Shown here: piece by piece, positions 53,029-62,353 of the stretch
Numbering within the stretch: the first letter of the stretch is position 1
Layout of the letters: the number at the start of each line of letters is the position of its first letter
From: Myxococcus stipitatus
GTDB lineage: Bacteria > Myxococcota > Myxococcia > Myxococcales > Myxococcaceae
Assembly: GCF_037414475.1 (NCBI RefSeq)
Contig: NZ_CP147913.1
Span: forward strand, 992,001 to 1,056,000
Direction of reading: 5' to 3'
Length of the DNA stretch: 64,000 nucleotides
Program-made: the position numbers and the translations under genes
The notes under the pieces: model-generated
What the model was told of the DNA's origin: nothing
Databases searched by the model: none
What the model saw: only the letters and a program-made list of their open reading frames with translations

Positions 53029-54216
53029 CTACCCGCCCTTCCCCGAGGCCGCGGGCGAAGTGGGCGCGGGCGCGGCGGGCGCCTCGGGCTTCGCCTCTTG
53101 AGCCTTGCGCCACAGCGCCAGAAGCTCCGCTTCACGCTCGGGAGTCAATCCCGCGCGGGCCTTGTCGCGACGCTCCTGGGGCAGGCCCTTGAAATACGCC
53201 AGCGTGTCGCGGACGGTGACGTTCACGGGACGGAACTTCAAGCCCGCCTTCACCGCCTTCGCGTTGCTGCGCAGGTGCGTGCCCGCGCTGTTGCCCGTGG
53301 GCGGCATGTAGATGGGGAGGCTGACGTCGCCCACCACGCCCTGCTTCTCCAGGAAATCCGCCGGCACCCACGTCACCTTCGTGTCCTTGCCCGTCACCTT
53401 CCGGCAGGTGTCCAGCATCGCGCCCATGGACCACGGCTCTGCGGGCCCCACCGCGTTGAACACGCCGTGGACCTGACCTTCGATGAGCAACACCAGCCAC
53501 TCGGCCAGGTCTCTCGCGTCAATGACTTGCAGCGGGTCCTTGGGTGTTCCGGGCGCGAGCATCTCCCCGCCCTTCTCGAAGCGCACCGGCCAGTAGGTGA
53601 ACCGGTCCGAGCGGTCATCCGGCCCCACGATGTAGCCCGGGCGAACGTTCGTCACGCGCCCGGGCATCGCCGCCTCCGCGGCCTCCTCACACGCGCGCTT
53701 GAGTCCGCCGTAGAACTCGAAGTCCTTGCCCATCGTCTCCACGGTGGGGTCCGCCAGCGTCGCCGTGGGACCGGACTCATCCTCGCCCGGCGTCTTGTCG
53801 CTGGCATACGCGGACACGCTGGAGATGAAGACATACTGCTTCACGTTGGGCGCAAGCAGCGTGGCCGACGCCTTGACCATTCGCGGGTAGTAGCCCGACG
53901 TGTCCACCACCGCGTCCCACTTGCGCCCTTGCAGCGCCTTGAGCCCCTCGTCCTTGTTCGGGTCTCGGTCTCCCCGCAGCTTCTCCACGCCGGGGAAGAG
54001 CTCGGGGCGCGTCTTGCCTCGGTTGAAGAGCGTCAGCGTGTGGCCGCGAGCCCGCGCGGCCTCCACCACCGCGGGCCCCAGGAAGCCCGTGCCTCCCAGG
54101 ATGAGGATGTGCTTCTTCGCGCCCTTCTTGGGCGCGGCGAATGTTTCGGAAGGGAGCGCCAGCAGCGACGCCCCCGCGGCGGAGTACTGCAGGAACTTCC
54201 TGCGCGAGGTCTTCAT
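53029..54216 (-). CDS. Tat-exported NAD-dependent epimerase/dehydratase-like protein
   Basis: 395 residues from ATG 54216. Begins with a twin-arginine signal (KTSRRKFLQYSAAGASLLAL). Then an extended SDR/Rossmann domain: ILILGGTGFLGPAVVEAARA, DAVVDTSGYYPRMVKAS, FISSVSAYASD, and YGGLKRACEEA as the Y-x3-K site, then VRPGYIVGPDDRSDRFTYW. C-terminal Ala/Pro tail. Export of a nucleotide-cofactor enzyme through Tat in folded form is plausible; substrate unknown. 177 bases upstream of purL on the same strand, probably separate. Confidence 0.85.
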   Translation of the reverse strand: MKTSRRKFLQYSAAGASLLALPSETFAAPKKGAKKHILILGGTGFLGPAVVEAARARGHTLTLFNRGKTRPELFPGVEKLRGDRDPNKDEGLKALQGRKWDAVVDTSGYYPRMVKASATLLAPNVKQYVFISSVSAYASDKTPGEDESGPTATLADPTVETMGKDFEFYGGLKRACEEAAEAAMPGRVTNVRPGYIVGPDDRSDRFTYWPVRFEKGGEMLAPGTPKDPLQVIDARDLAEWLVLLIEGQVHGVFNAVGPAEPWSMGAMLDTCRKVTGKDTKVTWVPADFLEKQGVVGDVSLPIYMPPTGNSAGTHLRSNAKAVKAGLKFRPVNVTVRDTLAYFKGLPQERRDKARAGLTPEREAELLALWRKAQEAKPEAPAAPAPTSPAASGKGG

Positions 54217-54317
54217 GACAACGGCTCCAGGGGCCGTGATGCGACTCAGGGGGACGTGCGCCACAACGCCCCCACCCCTGTTTCATTCCCGAGCGGCGAA
54301 GCCTCCACGCGAAGATG

Positions 54318-55157
54318 TCACGCGGCCTCTGCGCGCGGCGCGTCGAACCTGGCCAGGTGCGCTCGCGCGAGGTGCAGGTTGTCATTGTCCAGCGGATGGA
54401 ACGAGGGCCTCAGATACTCCTTGAGGCCCCGCCACAGGACACGCACCAGCACCGGGTCCTTCTGGTGCGCGCGGCGCAGCTCCCGCCAGATTCCCGTCCA
54501 CCGCAAGCCGGGCTCCTGCCGCAGCAGCGTCACCGTCGCGGCGAACCACAGGCTGAACAGCGCGGTGATGCCCGCGAACATCCCCAGCACGCGCAGCGCG
54601 TAGCCGGGCGCCACCTTCTGGAGCACATCGAAGGCCACGGACTTGTGCTCGATCTCCTCCGCGGCATGCCACTCGATGAGCTCGCGCATCGCCGGGTGCC
54701 CATCCGCGAAGACGCCCAGCGTCAGCGTGTTCTCTCCCATGATGGCCGTGTAATGCTCCAGCGCGGCGGTGATGGACAGACGCAGGGCCGGCGGGAAGTA
54801 CCGGTCGATGAAGCCCCAGACGATGCGGTGATACGCCCGCATGAAACCGGTGATGACGAACCCCTGCGACTCGAGCAGCTCGATGTAGTCCTGGTGCTCG
54901 CGCGCGTGTTTGCCTTCCTGCGCGAAGAACGCCTTGACCTGGGCTCGGAGCTCCGGCGCGTCGCTCAGCGCATGGAGATAGTGATTGACGCTGCGGACGA
55001 AGAAGCGTTCCCCCTCTGGGAAGAGCATGTTCAAGCCATTCCAGAGGTGGGTGGACCCCAGGCCGTTGTGATGCCACACGCGAGGGAAGGTGGAATCGAA
55101 CGAGAACTTCACATTCAGTCTTGGGACGATTCGACTGGGGTCAGGGGGATTGACCAT
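54318..55157 (-). CDS. Metal-dependent hydrolase family (PF10118), diiron-like
   Basis: 279 residues. E/H pattern of a ferritin-like metal site: FAQEGKHAREHQDYIELL, AALEHYTAIMGENTL and WHAAEEIEHKSVAFDVL, matching the PF10118 family of predicted metal-dependent hydrolases. One or two membrane-like segments at ~180-210 (VLGMFAGITALFSLWFAATV). Substrate unknown. The acyltransferase-like gene ends 12 bases upstream, so the two are an operon and may act on the same lipid or ester. Confidence 0.8.
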   Translation of the reverse strand: MVNPPDPSRIVPRLNVKFSFDSTFPRVWHHNGLGSTHLWNGLNMLFPEGERFFVRSVNHYLHALSDAPELRAQVKAFFAQEGKHAREHQDYIELLESQGFVITGFMRAYHRIVWGFIDRYFPPALRLSITAALEHYTAIMGENTLTLGVFADGHPAMRELIEWHAAEEIEHKSVAFDVLQKVAPGYALRVLGMFAGITALFSLWFAATVTLLRQEPGLRWTGIWRELRRAHQKDPVLVRVLWRGLKEYLRPSFHPLDNDNLHLARAHLARFDAPRAEAA

Positions 55158-55169
55158 TAGGGGGGACTT

Positions 55170-56753
55170 TCAACCGCCGGAGGGGACGGCGGGTACGGGG
55201 GAAGGCACGACTTGCGGGCGGACTCGACGGTGGACCTCTTGCTCGAGCTCTGAGCGAAACGCGGCGAGTCGCTCCCGCGTCGAGAAGGGGCCGCTCCCAG
55301 CGATAGCGCCGAAGAAGCGTTTGCGCACGCCCTTGCGCGTCGCACACAGCACCTCCGTCACACACAGGGCCACGCCGCCGCCGACGGCGGGCAAGGGCCT
55401 CATCGTGTTGAAGAAGAGGGGCGGATGTCGCTCGAGGCTGGCCTCATCCTCGACATGAAGGGTGATTTTCGACAGCAGCGCGTTTCCGCACAGCGCGGTG
55501 GCCACCTGCCGCAAGCCCGGCGTGTACGCGAAGCCGTGGGTGGTGAGTGACGGCATCCACCAGGGCAGCGACGGGGAGTACAGGGTGGAGAAGATGTCAT
55601 CCAGCATGCCCCCTTCCCCGCGCGTGCGCTCCAGCAGCGAGGAGACCTGTGCGGGCGTCACCGGGCCTTCGCGGGTGCGCGACGGAATCACCGCGATGCG
55701 GATGCGCCGCCAGGTCCGCTCCACCGAGGCCGGCGCATCCGGAAGCACCGGCACCAGCATCGTCGGATTGTCCCCGCGCAGCAGTCCCGCATGGGAGCGC
55801 CCGAGCGCCTCCAACGCGGCGCATGCGAGGTTGCGGAAGTCGAGCCGCTCCGGAAGCTCCACGCGCAACAGCGGCGTCGGGTCCTCCGTGCCCGTGAGCC
55901 ACTCACCGACACCGTAGCTTCGGGCTCGCAGCGGCATGACGCGGGCGATGGCTTGAGACAGCTCCATCATCGCGGAGCCGTCCATGACGAGGTGGTCGAA
56001 CGCCAGCTCCAGCGAGCCCGTCACGGGCTCCACGCGAGCCCCCATCCACGCGCTGGAGGTCAGCAGGTGGGACGTCCATGCGCTGGGCCCCTGCCCCGCG
56101 GCGTCCACCACCACCTGCGGATGAAGCCCGGCGCGGCGCATCTCCGCCACCGAACTGGGCGCCGTCGCCGCGAGCCGGGACGCCACCGCGTCCACCGCCA
56201 GGGCCGCGTCCTCGAGCGGCAATCGGAGCACCCGAAAGCCGCCCCCCTCGGAGGTGACGGCCACGATGAGCACGCTGTCGTCGGATACCCGCTGCCGGGC
56301 ATCGAGTCCCTCGCGGCCGAGCCCCGCCACCCACACATCCGTGGGCTGATTGTGCCGGCGCCCCCGTGAGTCGCGGTGCCAGCGCGCCACCTGGCCCAAC
56401 AGCGCGCAGGCCCAGCGCTCGTGCGTGGTGTCCACGCCGAGCGGCTGCACGGTCATCATGATGCGGCGCGAGCGGGGCTCGGTGGAGAGGAAGCGCTCCC
56501 ACGTCGTCAGCTCCGACACGACGCCCGAGGGGCGGCTCGCGGGGAAGGTCTTCTGCCAGCCGTCGCACAACCCCACCAGCGCGGACAACCCGTGCCGCGC
56601 CACCGCGCCGAAGTGAGGAAACTTGTACGCCATCGACTCCCGAACCCGGGCGACCGCGTCTTCGCCTCGGCGCGCGGCGAAGAAAGGAGAGGAACCAGAG
56701 CCGTCCATGGCACGTGTCCCGCGCAAGCCCACCGGTGAGGTGACCCACTGCAT
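55170..56753 (-). CDS. HxxxDG acyltransferase-like protein
   Basis: 527 residues if started at ATG 56753; ATG 56708 is an alternative. The middle carries LELAFDHLVMDGSAMMELSQ, the H-x3-D-G motif of condensation/BAHD/WS-DGAT type acyltransferases, and the C-terminal half resembles the second lobe (RIRIAVIPSRTREGPVTPAQ, then SLTTHGFAYTPG). The N-terminal ~60 residues include AVARVRESMAYKFPHFG. Acceptor and donor unknown, likely acyl-CoA or acyl carrier. Translated together with the diiron-like hydrolase 12 bases downstream. Confidence 0.65.
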   Translation of the reverse strand: MQWVTSPVGLRGTRAMDGSGSSPFFAARRGEDAVARVRESMAYKFPHFGAVARHGLSALVGLCDGWQKTFPASRPSGVVSELTTWERFLSTEPRSRRIMMTVQPLGVDTTHERWACALLGQVARWHRDSRGRRHNQPTDVWVAGLGREGLDARQRVSDDSVLIVAVTSEGGGFRVLRLPLEDAALAVDAVASRLAATAPSSVAEMRRAGLHPQVVVDAAGQGPSAWTSHLLTSSAWMGARVEPVTGSLELAFDHLVMDGSAMMELSQAIARVMPLRARSYGVGEWLTGTEDPTPLLRVELPERLDFRNLACAALEALGRSHAGLLRGDNPTMLVPVLPDAPASVERTWRRIRIAVIPSRTREGPVTPAQVSSLLERTRGEGGMLDDIFSTLYSPSLPWWMPSLTTHGFAYTPGLRQVATALCGNALLSKITLHVEDEASLERHPPLFFNTMRPLPAVGGGVALCVTEVLCATRKGVRKRFFGAIAGSGPFSTRERLAAFRSELEQEVHRRVRPQVVPSPVPAVPSGG

Positions 56754-57540
56754 TGGGCGCGCAGTGTAGCGGACACTTCCTTCGCGCGGTGGCGATGTAT
56801 TGCGCCGTTCTCGACGGCGCCCGTGCTCATGCGAACGGGTGGTGCGCGACTCACGCCCCCATTTCCTCCACTCACCGTCCAGGTGTTCATGTGCGCCACC
56901 GCACGGAGTCGCAGCGCGGCACACGCGGAGCGCATGAATCACGCAACGCAACGTCTGCGCTCGCAGCAAGACGAGAGTCTTCTACTCTCAACGGCGCGAG
57001 CTCCCCGCCCCAGGGCGGTGGTTGATTTCCGTCGAGGTGGCTCGGACGCATCGTGTCGCGGCGCGTGCCGCGATGACGCAGCACCTTCCTCACACGTGTC
57101 CGAGGCCCCCACCGAAGAACCTGAGCCCTGATTCATATGGACCCCACGGGAACCCCCAGGCAAACACAGACTCGCTCCCGTTGCCGGGCCGCATTCCAAG
57201 ACACCGACGCATCGACACCGCGGCTGCGACAAGGTGGCGTCTCCCCACGCGGCGCTCGCCCCCCCCCTGCACGCGTGCATCCGCGCCATCCAAGATACAA
57301 CAGCATCACAGTTTCGAATTCATGGACACCTGGACAGCTCCCTCGCCGGTCCTGGTGGACTCAGGTGGGCAGCCGGTTCCGCGGACGGAGTGAGGGGCGG
57401 TTCCGGGCCCTCGGGAAGCCCCTGGGAGCAATCCCACCCCCAGGGGTCTGTCGAGAGCACTGGCCTCCGGGGGGCGGCTCCGGGGAGAATGCGCGCCGCC
57501 GGGAGGTGGGTGGTCCGGCCACATCAGGGGCAGGGAGCGC
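56754..57540. other. Intergenic, ~790 bases, no gene seen
   Basis: Divergent region between the acyltransferase operon and DUF2378 gene. Several short frames exist but have Pro/Arg/Ser-rich translations without ribosome sites. A/T-richer patches near 57130 and 57290-57330 could hold promoters. No repeats or strong hairpins noticed. Confidence 0.5.
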
Positions 57541-58101
57541 ATGAGCCAGGAGCGCGTCATCTTCGGCAACACGGTGGACAGCCTCTACCTGAAGACGCTC
57601 GACAAGGACCTGTCCTACGAGCTGCGCAACGAGCTGCGCGAATTGGGCATGGACCTGGACGGACCTCTCCAGGCCGCCTATCCCCACTCCGTGTGGGTGC
57701 GCTGCCTGGACACGGTGGGCCGAGCCCTCTATCCGCAGAAGCCCCTGGCCGAGGCCCGCCGTCTGCTCGCGCGGCGGATGATTGAAGGCTACGCCCAGAC
57801 GGTGATGGGCGCCGCGGTGCTCACCCTCGCCCGCGTGCTGGGCCCCATGCGCTCGCTGGGCCGGATGACGCACAACTTCCGCAGCGGCAACAACTTCACC
57901 GAGACTCGCGTCACCGTCGTCTCCCCCACCACCGCGGAGCTCTGGTTCAACGAGCCCGAGGCCACCGAGGGCTTCGTCGAGGGCGTGCTGGAAGAGGGGA
58001 TGCACCGCATCGGCGTGCGAGGCCTCTCCATTTCCCGCACCCGGCACGACGCGGAGTCCTGTACCTATCGCCTCGAGTGGTACGACCCATCCGCGCGCTG
58101 A
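57541..58101 (+). CDS. DUF2378 family protein (TIGR02265, myxobacterial)
   Basis: 186 residues; GCAGGGAG precedes ATG 57541. Family marks: VIFGNTVDSLYLKTLDKDLS at the start, AAYPHSVWVRCLDTVGRALYP in the middle, and an MTHNFRSGNNFTETRVTVVS beta part. The family is a large paralogous set in Myxococcus with unknown function and no enzymatic motif. It is followed after 19 bases by a Cys-rich protein gene, likely one operon. Confidence 0.93.
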   Translation: MSQERVIFGNTVDSLYLKTLDKDLSYELRNELRELGMDLDGPLQAAYPHSVWVRCLDTVGRALYPQKPLAEARRLLARRMIEGYAQTVMGAAVLTLARVLGPMRSLGRMTHNFRSGNNFTETRVTVVSPTTAELWFNEPEATEGFVEGVLEEGMHRIGVRGLSISRTRHDAESCTYRLEWYDPSAR

Positions 58102-58120
58102 ACGCGCCTCGAGAGCCTCC

Positions 58121-59218
58121 ATGCCCCGCCTCCTCGACAGCCTCCCCGAGCTCTACCGGGAGCTCCTCCCCGGCTTCTTCCGCCAGGACGTCCCGGAGGA
58201 GACCAAGGCCACCTGCTCCCACTGCGCCATGTGCAAGGACTCCGCGCAGGGCGCCGTGGACGCCGTCGATGGCGTCAGCCGCTTCTTCCGCCCCGACACC
58301 AAGTGCTGCACGTACTTCCCTCGCCTGCCCAACTACCTCGTCGGCGCGCTGCTGTCGGATGACCGCCCGGAGCTGGCCGAGGGACGCCGCCGCATGGAAG
58401 CGCGCATCGCCAGCCGCATCGGCGTGACGCCCCAGTGGGTGAAGCCTCCCGCGAAGTTCAACCTCTTCTACAAGAACGGACACCAGTTCTTCGGCCGCGC
58501 CGCGTCCATGCGCTGCCCCTACTACGCCGAGGGCAGCGGAGGCTGCACCATCTGGCCCTACCGCGAAGCCGTCTGCTCCACGTTCTTCTGCAAGTACGTG
58601 GCGGGCGCGGACGGGCGCAAGTTCTGGATGTCCCTCAAGACGTACCTGACGCTGACGGAAATCCAGCTCTCACGCTGGGCCGCGCTCCAGCTCCTCCCCG
58701 ACTACGTCCTCTCCGGAAAGGACCGCGCCGACCGGGGAGACCCCGCGCCCCTCGCCGTCGAGGACCTGGACGACGCGCCGCCTCCCGCGCGCGCCTACGC
58801 CGAGCTCTGGAAGGAACACGCGGGCCACGAGCTCGAGTACTACCGGGAATGCTACCGCCGCGTGCGCACGCTCTCCGCGGACGGGCTCGACAAGCTGCTG
58901 GGCCTCGATGGCGACATCGAGCTGAAGACGGTGGAGGCGCTGTTCGCCACCGCCAACACGCCCCGGCTGCCGCGCACGCTCAAGTTCAACCCCGACGCCA
59001 CCGTGCAGTGGTTGCCCGACGGCAACGTCGCGCTGGGCGCCTACAGCGACTTCGACGCCATCGCCCTGCCCGGCGAAGCCTACGGCCTGCTGGTGGAGTT
59101 CACCGGGCGCCAACCCGTGGAGGCCGTGCGCCAGCACCTGCGCGACCACAAGCAGGCCGACCTGTCCGAGGACGTGCTGCTGGAGCTCTACCGCCACCGC
59201 ATCCTCGTGGAGGCCTGA
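58121..59218 (+). CDS. Cys-rich protein, YkgJ-like metal-binding N-terminal part
   Basis: 365 residues. Nine Cys in the first 160: 32, 35, 38 (CSHCAMC), 62-63 (KCC), 132 (RCPYY), 142, 152 and 157 (GGCTIWPYREAVCSTFFC). The C-x2-C-x2-C / CC / C-x-I-x-P-x-R-x-x-x-C plan resembles the YkgJ zinc- or iron-chelating domain, expanded. The C-terminal ~180 residues are mainly helical (YYRECYRRVRTL) then beta. A metal or Fe-S cluster is likely; role unknown. Operon with DUF2378. Confidence 0.65.
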   Translation: MPRLLDSLPELYRELLPGFFRQDVPEETKATCSHCAMCKDSAQGAVDAVDGVSRFFRPDTKCCTYFPRLPNYLVGALLSDDRPELAEGRRRMEARIASRIGVTPQWVKPPAKFNLFYKNGHQFFGRAASMRCPYYAEGSGGCTIWPYREAVCSTFFCKYVAGADGRKFWMSLKTYLTLTEIQLSRWAALQLLPDYVLSGKDRADRGDPAPLAVEDLDDAPPPARAYAELWKEHAGHELEYYRECYRRVRTLSADGLDKLLGLDGDIELKTVEALFATANTPRLPRTLKFNPDATVQWLPDGNVALGAYSDFDAIALPGEAYGLLVEFTGRQPVEAVRQHLRDHKQADLSEDVLLELYRHRILVEA

Positions 59219-59226
59219 GCGGCCGC

Positions 59227-60030
59227 CTACGGAGGACCGGACAGCGCGCCCAGCTCCTGGAGCAACCGGCTGGCCGCGTGCGCCTCGCGCCAGGCGGGCA
59301 CCGACGCGGAGAGGTGCTCGGCCAGCCACGCGCAGAAGCCGGGGTCTCCCGCGCCCAGCCACTCCGCGGACTCGGTCAGCTCCGCCTCCGCGGCCTCCCA
59401 GGCGCGGCGGTACGCACTCGCCGCCGCCATCACCTGCGTCACCGAGTGGGTGAAGGCATCCAACGTGGCCCGCAGCTCCAGCCCCGCGGAGGGCTCCTTG
59501 CCCCGCGCCTCACGCAGCCGTCCCAGGTGCAACAACAGGCCTTGCTCCAACGCGGCCGTGGTGCCCAACCGGGCCTGGGCTCCGCGCAGGAGCAGCTGCA
59601 GGTCCGCGTTCAGCTCACGCAGCAGCTCCTCCGTGGAGCGCGCCACCGGGCGCCCCAGGCGGGTACAGACGGCCTGCCACAGGTTGCTATAGGCCAGCAG
59701 CTCGCTGACACCCCGGCGCACGTGGGGCGGGATGCGGTCCAGGAACTCCAGCGCCGCGCCGCGCGCCTCGGCCGGCAACACCCCGGGCCCCTTGCCCACC
59801 TGCAACAGCTTCCAGGCCCAGGGCAGGGCCTGCTCGGTGGAGCGGAACAGCGCCTCGCAGCTCGCGCTCAGCGCGCCCGCATGGCTGCCTTCCCTCGACG
59901 CCGCGGGGGATGGCTGCGGGGCCTGCTGTTCCGGACTGGGGGGCTCTTCATCCACGCGGCGCACGTCCTCTTGCCGCGCGTCACCACCGGCGGCACCGTC
60001 GCGTTCCGAAGAGCTGTCGTCCAGCCACAT
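59227..60030 (-). CDS. Unknown helical protein
   Basis: 267 residues from ATG 60030. First ~55 residues are acidic, Ser/Pro/Gln-rich and probably disordered (ERDGAAGGDARQEDVRRVDE). The rest is helical with many Leu and Ala (ELNADLQLLLRGAQARLGTT, LLLHLGRLREARG). No signal or membrane segment, no catalytic motif. It ends 8 bases from the convergent Cys-rich gene. Family not recognised. Confidence 0.7.
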   Translation of the reverse strand: MWLDDSSSERDGAAGGDARQEDVRRVDEEPPSPEQQAPQPSPAASREGSHAGALSASCEALFRSTEQALPWAWKLLQVGKGPGVLPAEARGAALEFLDRIPPHVRRGVSELLAYSNLWQAVCTRLGRPVARSTEELLRELNADLQLLLRGAQARLGTTAALEQGLLLHLGRLREARGKEPSAGLELRATLDAFTHSVTQVMAAASAYRRAWEAAEAELTESAEWLGAGDPGFCAWLAEHLSASVPAWREAHAASRLLQELGALSGPP

Positions 60031-60121
60031 TCCTCGCCTCCAGCTTCGCCGCGAATCTCCAGTTATCGCACGCCGACTCCCCAACCTCCAGGCCCCCGCG
60101 GAAGATACCCGCAGTGCGACA

Positions 60122-60150
60122 GGCCCAGGCCCATGAAAGGCGCCTGGGCC
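60122..60150. terminator. Hairpin after the DUF2383 gene
   Basis: GGCCCAGGC (60122-60130) with GCCTGGGCC (60142-60150), perfect 9 bp, loop 11, in the gap after the leftward gene stopping at 60177. Confidence 0.6.
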
Positions 60151-60176
60151 CCTCTTCTCCCCCCCCATCCGCCCGC

Positions 60177-60614
60177 TCAGTGGAGCGTGTGCTTCAAGTG
60201 GCTGAGCTTCTTGTGGGTGCTCTTCTGCGCGGGCAAGAGCTCCATGCGCACGAAGCGCCGCAGGTCCCCGTGGACCTTGTTCGCGTCGCGCTCGTACTCG
60301 CGCAGCCCCACGTCCTCGCCTTCCTCCAGCGCGGCGATGGCCGGCCCCTCCCCCAACACGTCCGCGCCGCCCTGCACCATCTTCGCGAACGCCCCCCAGA
60401 CGCCCGACCCCTCCGCGGGCTTGCCATCCATCTGGAGGATGCGCTCACGCAGCGCTTCCACCCGGCGCTCGTGGTCCAACCGGCACTCCTCCAACGTGCG
60501 CCGCCGCACGTCGTCCGAGACGTGCCCTATCGCCTGCCGATAGGTCTCCACGGCGGAAATCTCCCCCCGGAGGAAGGAATTGAGCGTGTCGACATCCTTG
60601 TCGGTGTGCGCCAT
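60177..60614 (-). CDS. DUF2383 (PA2169-like) ferritin-type helical protein
   Basis: 145 residues; GGAGG precedes ATG 60614. Starts with TDKDVDTLNSFLRGEISAVE and continues YRQAIGHVSDDVRRRTLEEC, the pattern of the PA2169/DUF2383 family, a predicted four-helix bundle of the ferritin-like class. The usual metal-site Glu residues are partly present. Often seen as stress-related. Divergent from the MFS gene. Confidence 0.85.
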   Translation of the reverse strand: MAHTDKDVDTLNSFLRGEISAVETYRQAIGHVSDDVRRRTLEECRLDHERRVEALRERILQMDGKPAEGSGVWGAFAKMVQGGADVLGEGPAIAALEEGEDVGLREYERDANKVHGDLRRFVRMELLPAQKSTHKKLSHLKHTLH

Positions 60615-60882
60615 GAGAGCCTCCTGGATGCGGTGAACGGCTGCTGAGCCAGAAGGTGCGGCGCGCCCGTCTCCAGGCAACAAGGGCCCCCTCCCCCGCC
60701 GCCTCCCCCCGGACACACGCACCGTCCGTGTGGCGGCACGGGCCTGCGCGACTGTCCGGGTAGTCTGTTTGCAAGAATGCGTCTGGGCTGTGAAGCTGAT
60801 CCCGCTGTGCCTCGATTACAGTGCCGTGCCCCTGGCCAGTGGGATGCTCGCCAGGCTCCCCAGCTCGCTTCGTCTCGACGAA

Positions 60883-62310
60883 ATGACCGCCCCGCCCGCC
60901 TCATCGTCGCGCCCGTTCTCCACCTTCGCCCTCGTCTGGTTGGGACAGTTCGTTTCCCTGTTCGGCTCGGGGCTGACGTCGTTCGCGTTGGGCGCGCACG
61001 TCTACCAGCTCACCGGCTCCACCACGCGCTTCGTGCTGATGTCGTTCTGCGCCACGTTGCCGGTGGCGCTGCTGTCGCCCTTCGCGGGGGTCCTGGTGGA
61101 CCGGTGGGACCGCAGGAAGGCCATGCTGTGGAGCGACGTGGGCTCGGGCGCCACCACGTCCATCATCTGGGTGCTGCTCATCCTGGCGGAGTCGGGGCAC
61201 CTCTCGTTCCAGGCCTGGTACCTGTACCCCATCGTCTTCCTGTCGGGCGCCTGCAACGCGTTCCGGTGGCCCGCGTGGACGGCCACGACGCCGCTGCTCA
61301 TCCCCAAGCAGCACCTGGGCCGGGCCAACGGCATGGCGGAGCTGGGGGTGGCCATCAGCCAGATTGCGTCCCCCGTGGTGGCGGGCGTGCTGGTGGGAGT
61401 CATCGGGCTTCACGGCGTGCTCTTCATCGACATGCTCAGCTTCCTGTTCGCCGCGGGCGTGCTGCTCTCCGTGCGCTTCCCGACGCCTCCATCGAAGGCG
61501 GCGAGCGCCACCGGGCCCCGCTCCATGCGGGCCGACCTGGCGGAGGGCTTGCGCTTCGTACGTGAGCGGCCAGGGCTGACGTACCTGCTGGCATTCACCA
61601 CCTTCACCAACGCGAGCCTCATCCTGGTGATGCTGCTCATCACCCCGCTCGTGCTGGGCTTCACGGACATGGCGAACCTGGGGTTGATCGGCTCGCTCTC
61701 CGGCGTGGGCATGCTGGCGGGAGGTCTGCTCACGAGCGTGTGGGGCGGGCCCAAGCGCCGCATCCTGGGCGTCGCGGGCTTTCCCATCATCGCCGCGCTC
61801 ATGTTGCTGCTCGCCGCGCTTCCGCCCAGCGTGCCGCTGATCTCGACGGCGGCGATGTTGTTCTTGTTCTCCATGCCGATGACCACCGCGAACGCGCAGG
61901 TGCTCTGGCAGACCAAGGTGCCCCTGGAGCTCCAGGGCCGCGTGTCCGCGCTGCGCAAGACGTCGGGACAAACGGGAGTGTTGCTCGTCACGCTGATGGC
62001 GGGGCCGCTCGCGGATCGGGTCTTCGAGCCGTGGATGGCGCCGGGTGGAGCATTGGCGGGCAGCGTGGGGCAAGTGCTCGGCACGGGCCCTGGCCGCGGC
62101 ATCGCGCTGCTGTTCGTTCTCTGGGGCTTCACGGTGCTGGGCGCCGTGGGCCTCTTCCTGTTGTCACCTCGCGCGCGGCGCGTCCAGGACGAGCTCCCGG
62201 ACGAGCTTCCTTCCCAGCCGCACGCCCCTTCACCTTCTTCCTCCAAGCCGTCCCCGGCTGACGCCGCATCCGACAACGCGCTTCCCGTGACGGGCCACAC
62301 CCCGTTCTGA
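60883..62310 (+). CDS. MFS transporter, likely exporter for the NRPS product
   Basis: 475 residues, 12 membrane helices. Typical blocks: VWLGQFVSLFGSGLTSFALG, VLVDRWDRRKAMLWSDVGSG (motif A), GRANGMAELGVAISQIASPV, KVPLELQGRVSALRKTSGQT, ending in a Pro/Ser-rich tail. Similar to enterobactin-exporter-type MFS proteins. It lies 43 bases before the NRPS gene and is probably co-transcribed, which suggests export of the peptide. ATG 60883 chosen; ATG 60844 is also in frame. Confidence 0.87.
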   Translation: MTAPPASSSRPFSTFALVWLGQFVSLFGSGLTSFALGAHVYQLTGSTTRFVLMSFCATLPVALLSPFAGVLVDRWDRRKAMLWSDVGSGATTSIIWVLLILAESGHLSFQAWYLYPIVFLSGACNAFRWPAWTATTPLLIPKQHLGRANGMAELGVAISQIASPVVAGVLVGVIGLHGVLFIDMLSFLFAAGVLLSVRFPTPPSKAASATGPRSMRADLAEGLRFVRERPGLTYLLAFTTFTNASLILVMLLITPLVLGFTDMANLGLIGSLSGVGMLAGGLLTSVWGGPKRRILGVAGFPIIAALMLLLAALPPSVPLISTAAMLFLFSMPMTTANAQVLWQTKVPLELQGRVSALRKTSGQTGVLLVTLMAGPLADRVFEPWMAPGGALAGSVGQVLGTGPGRGIALLFVLWGFTVLGAVGLFLLSPRARRVQDELPDELPSQPHAPSPSSSKPSPADAASDNALPVTGHTPF

Positions 62311-62353
62311 GCGCCTGGCGTCCTGGCCGCACCGAATTGACAGGAGTCCCCTC

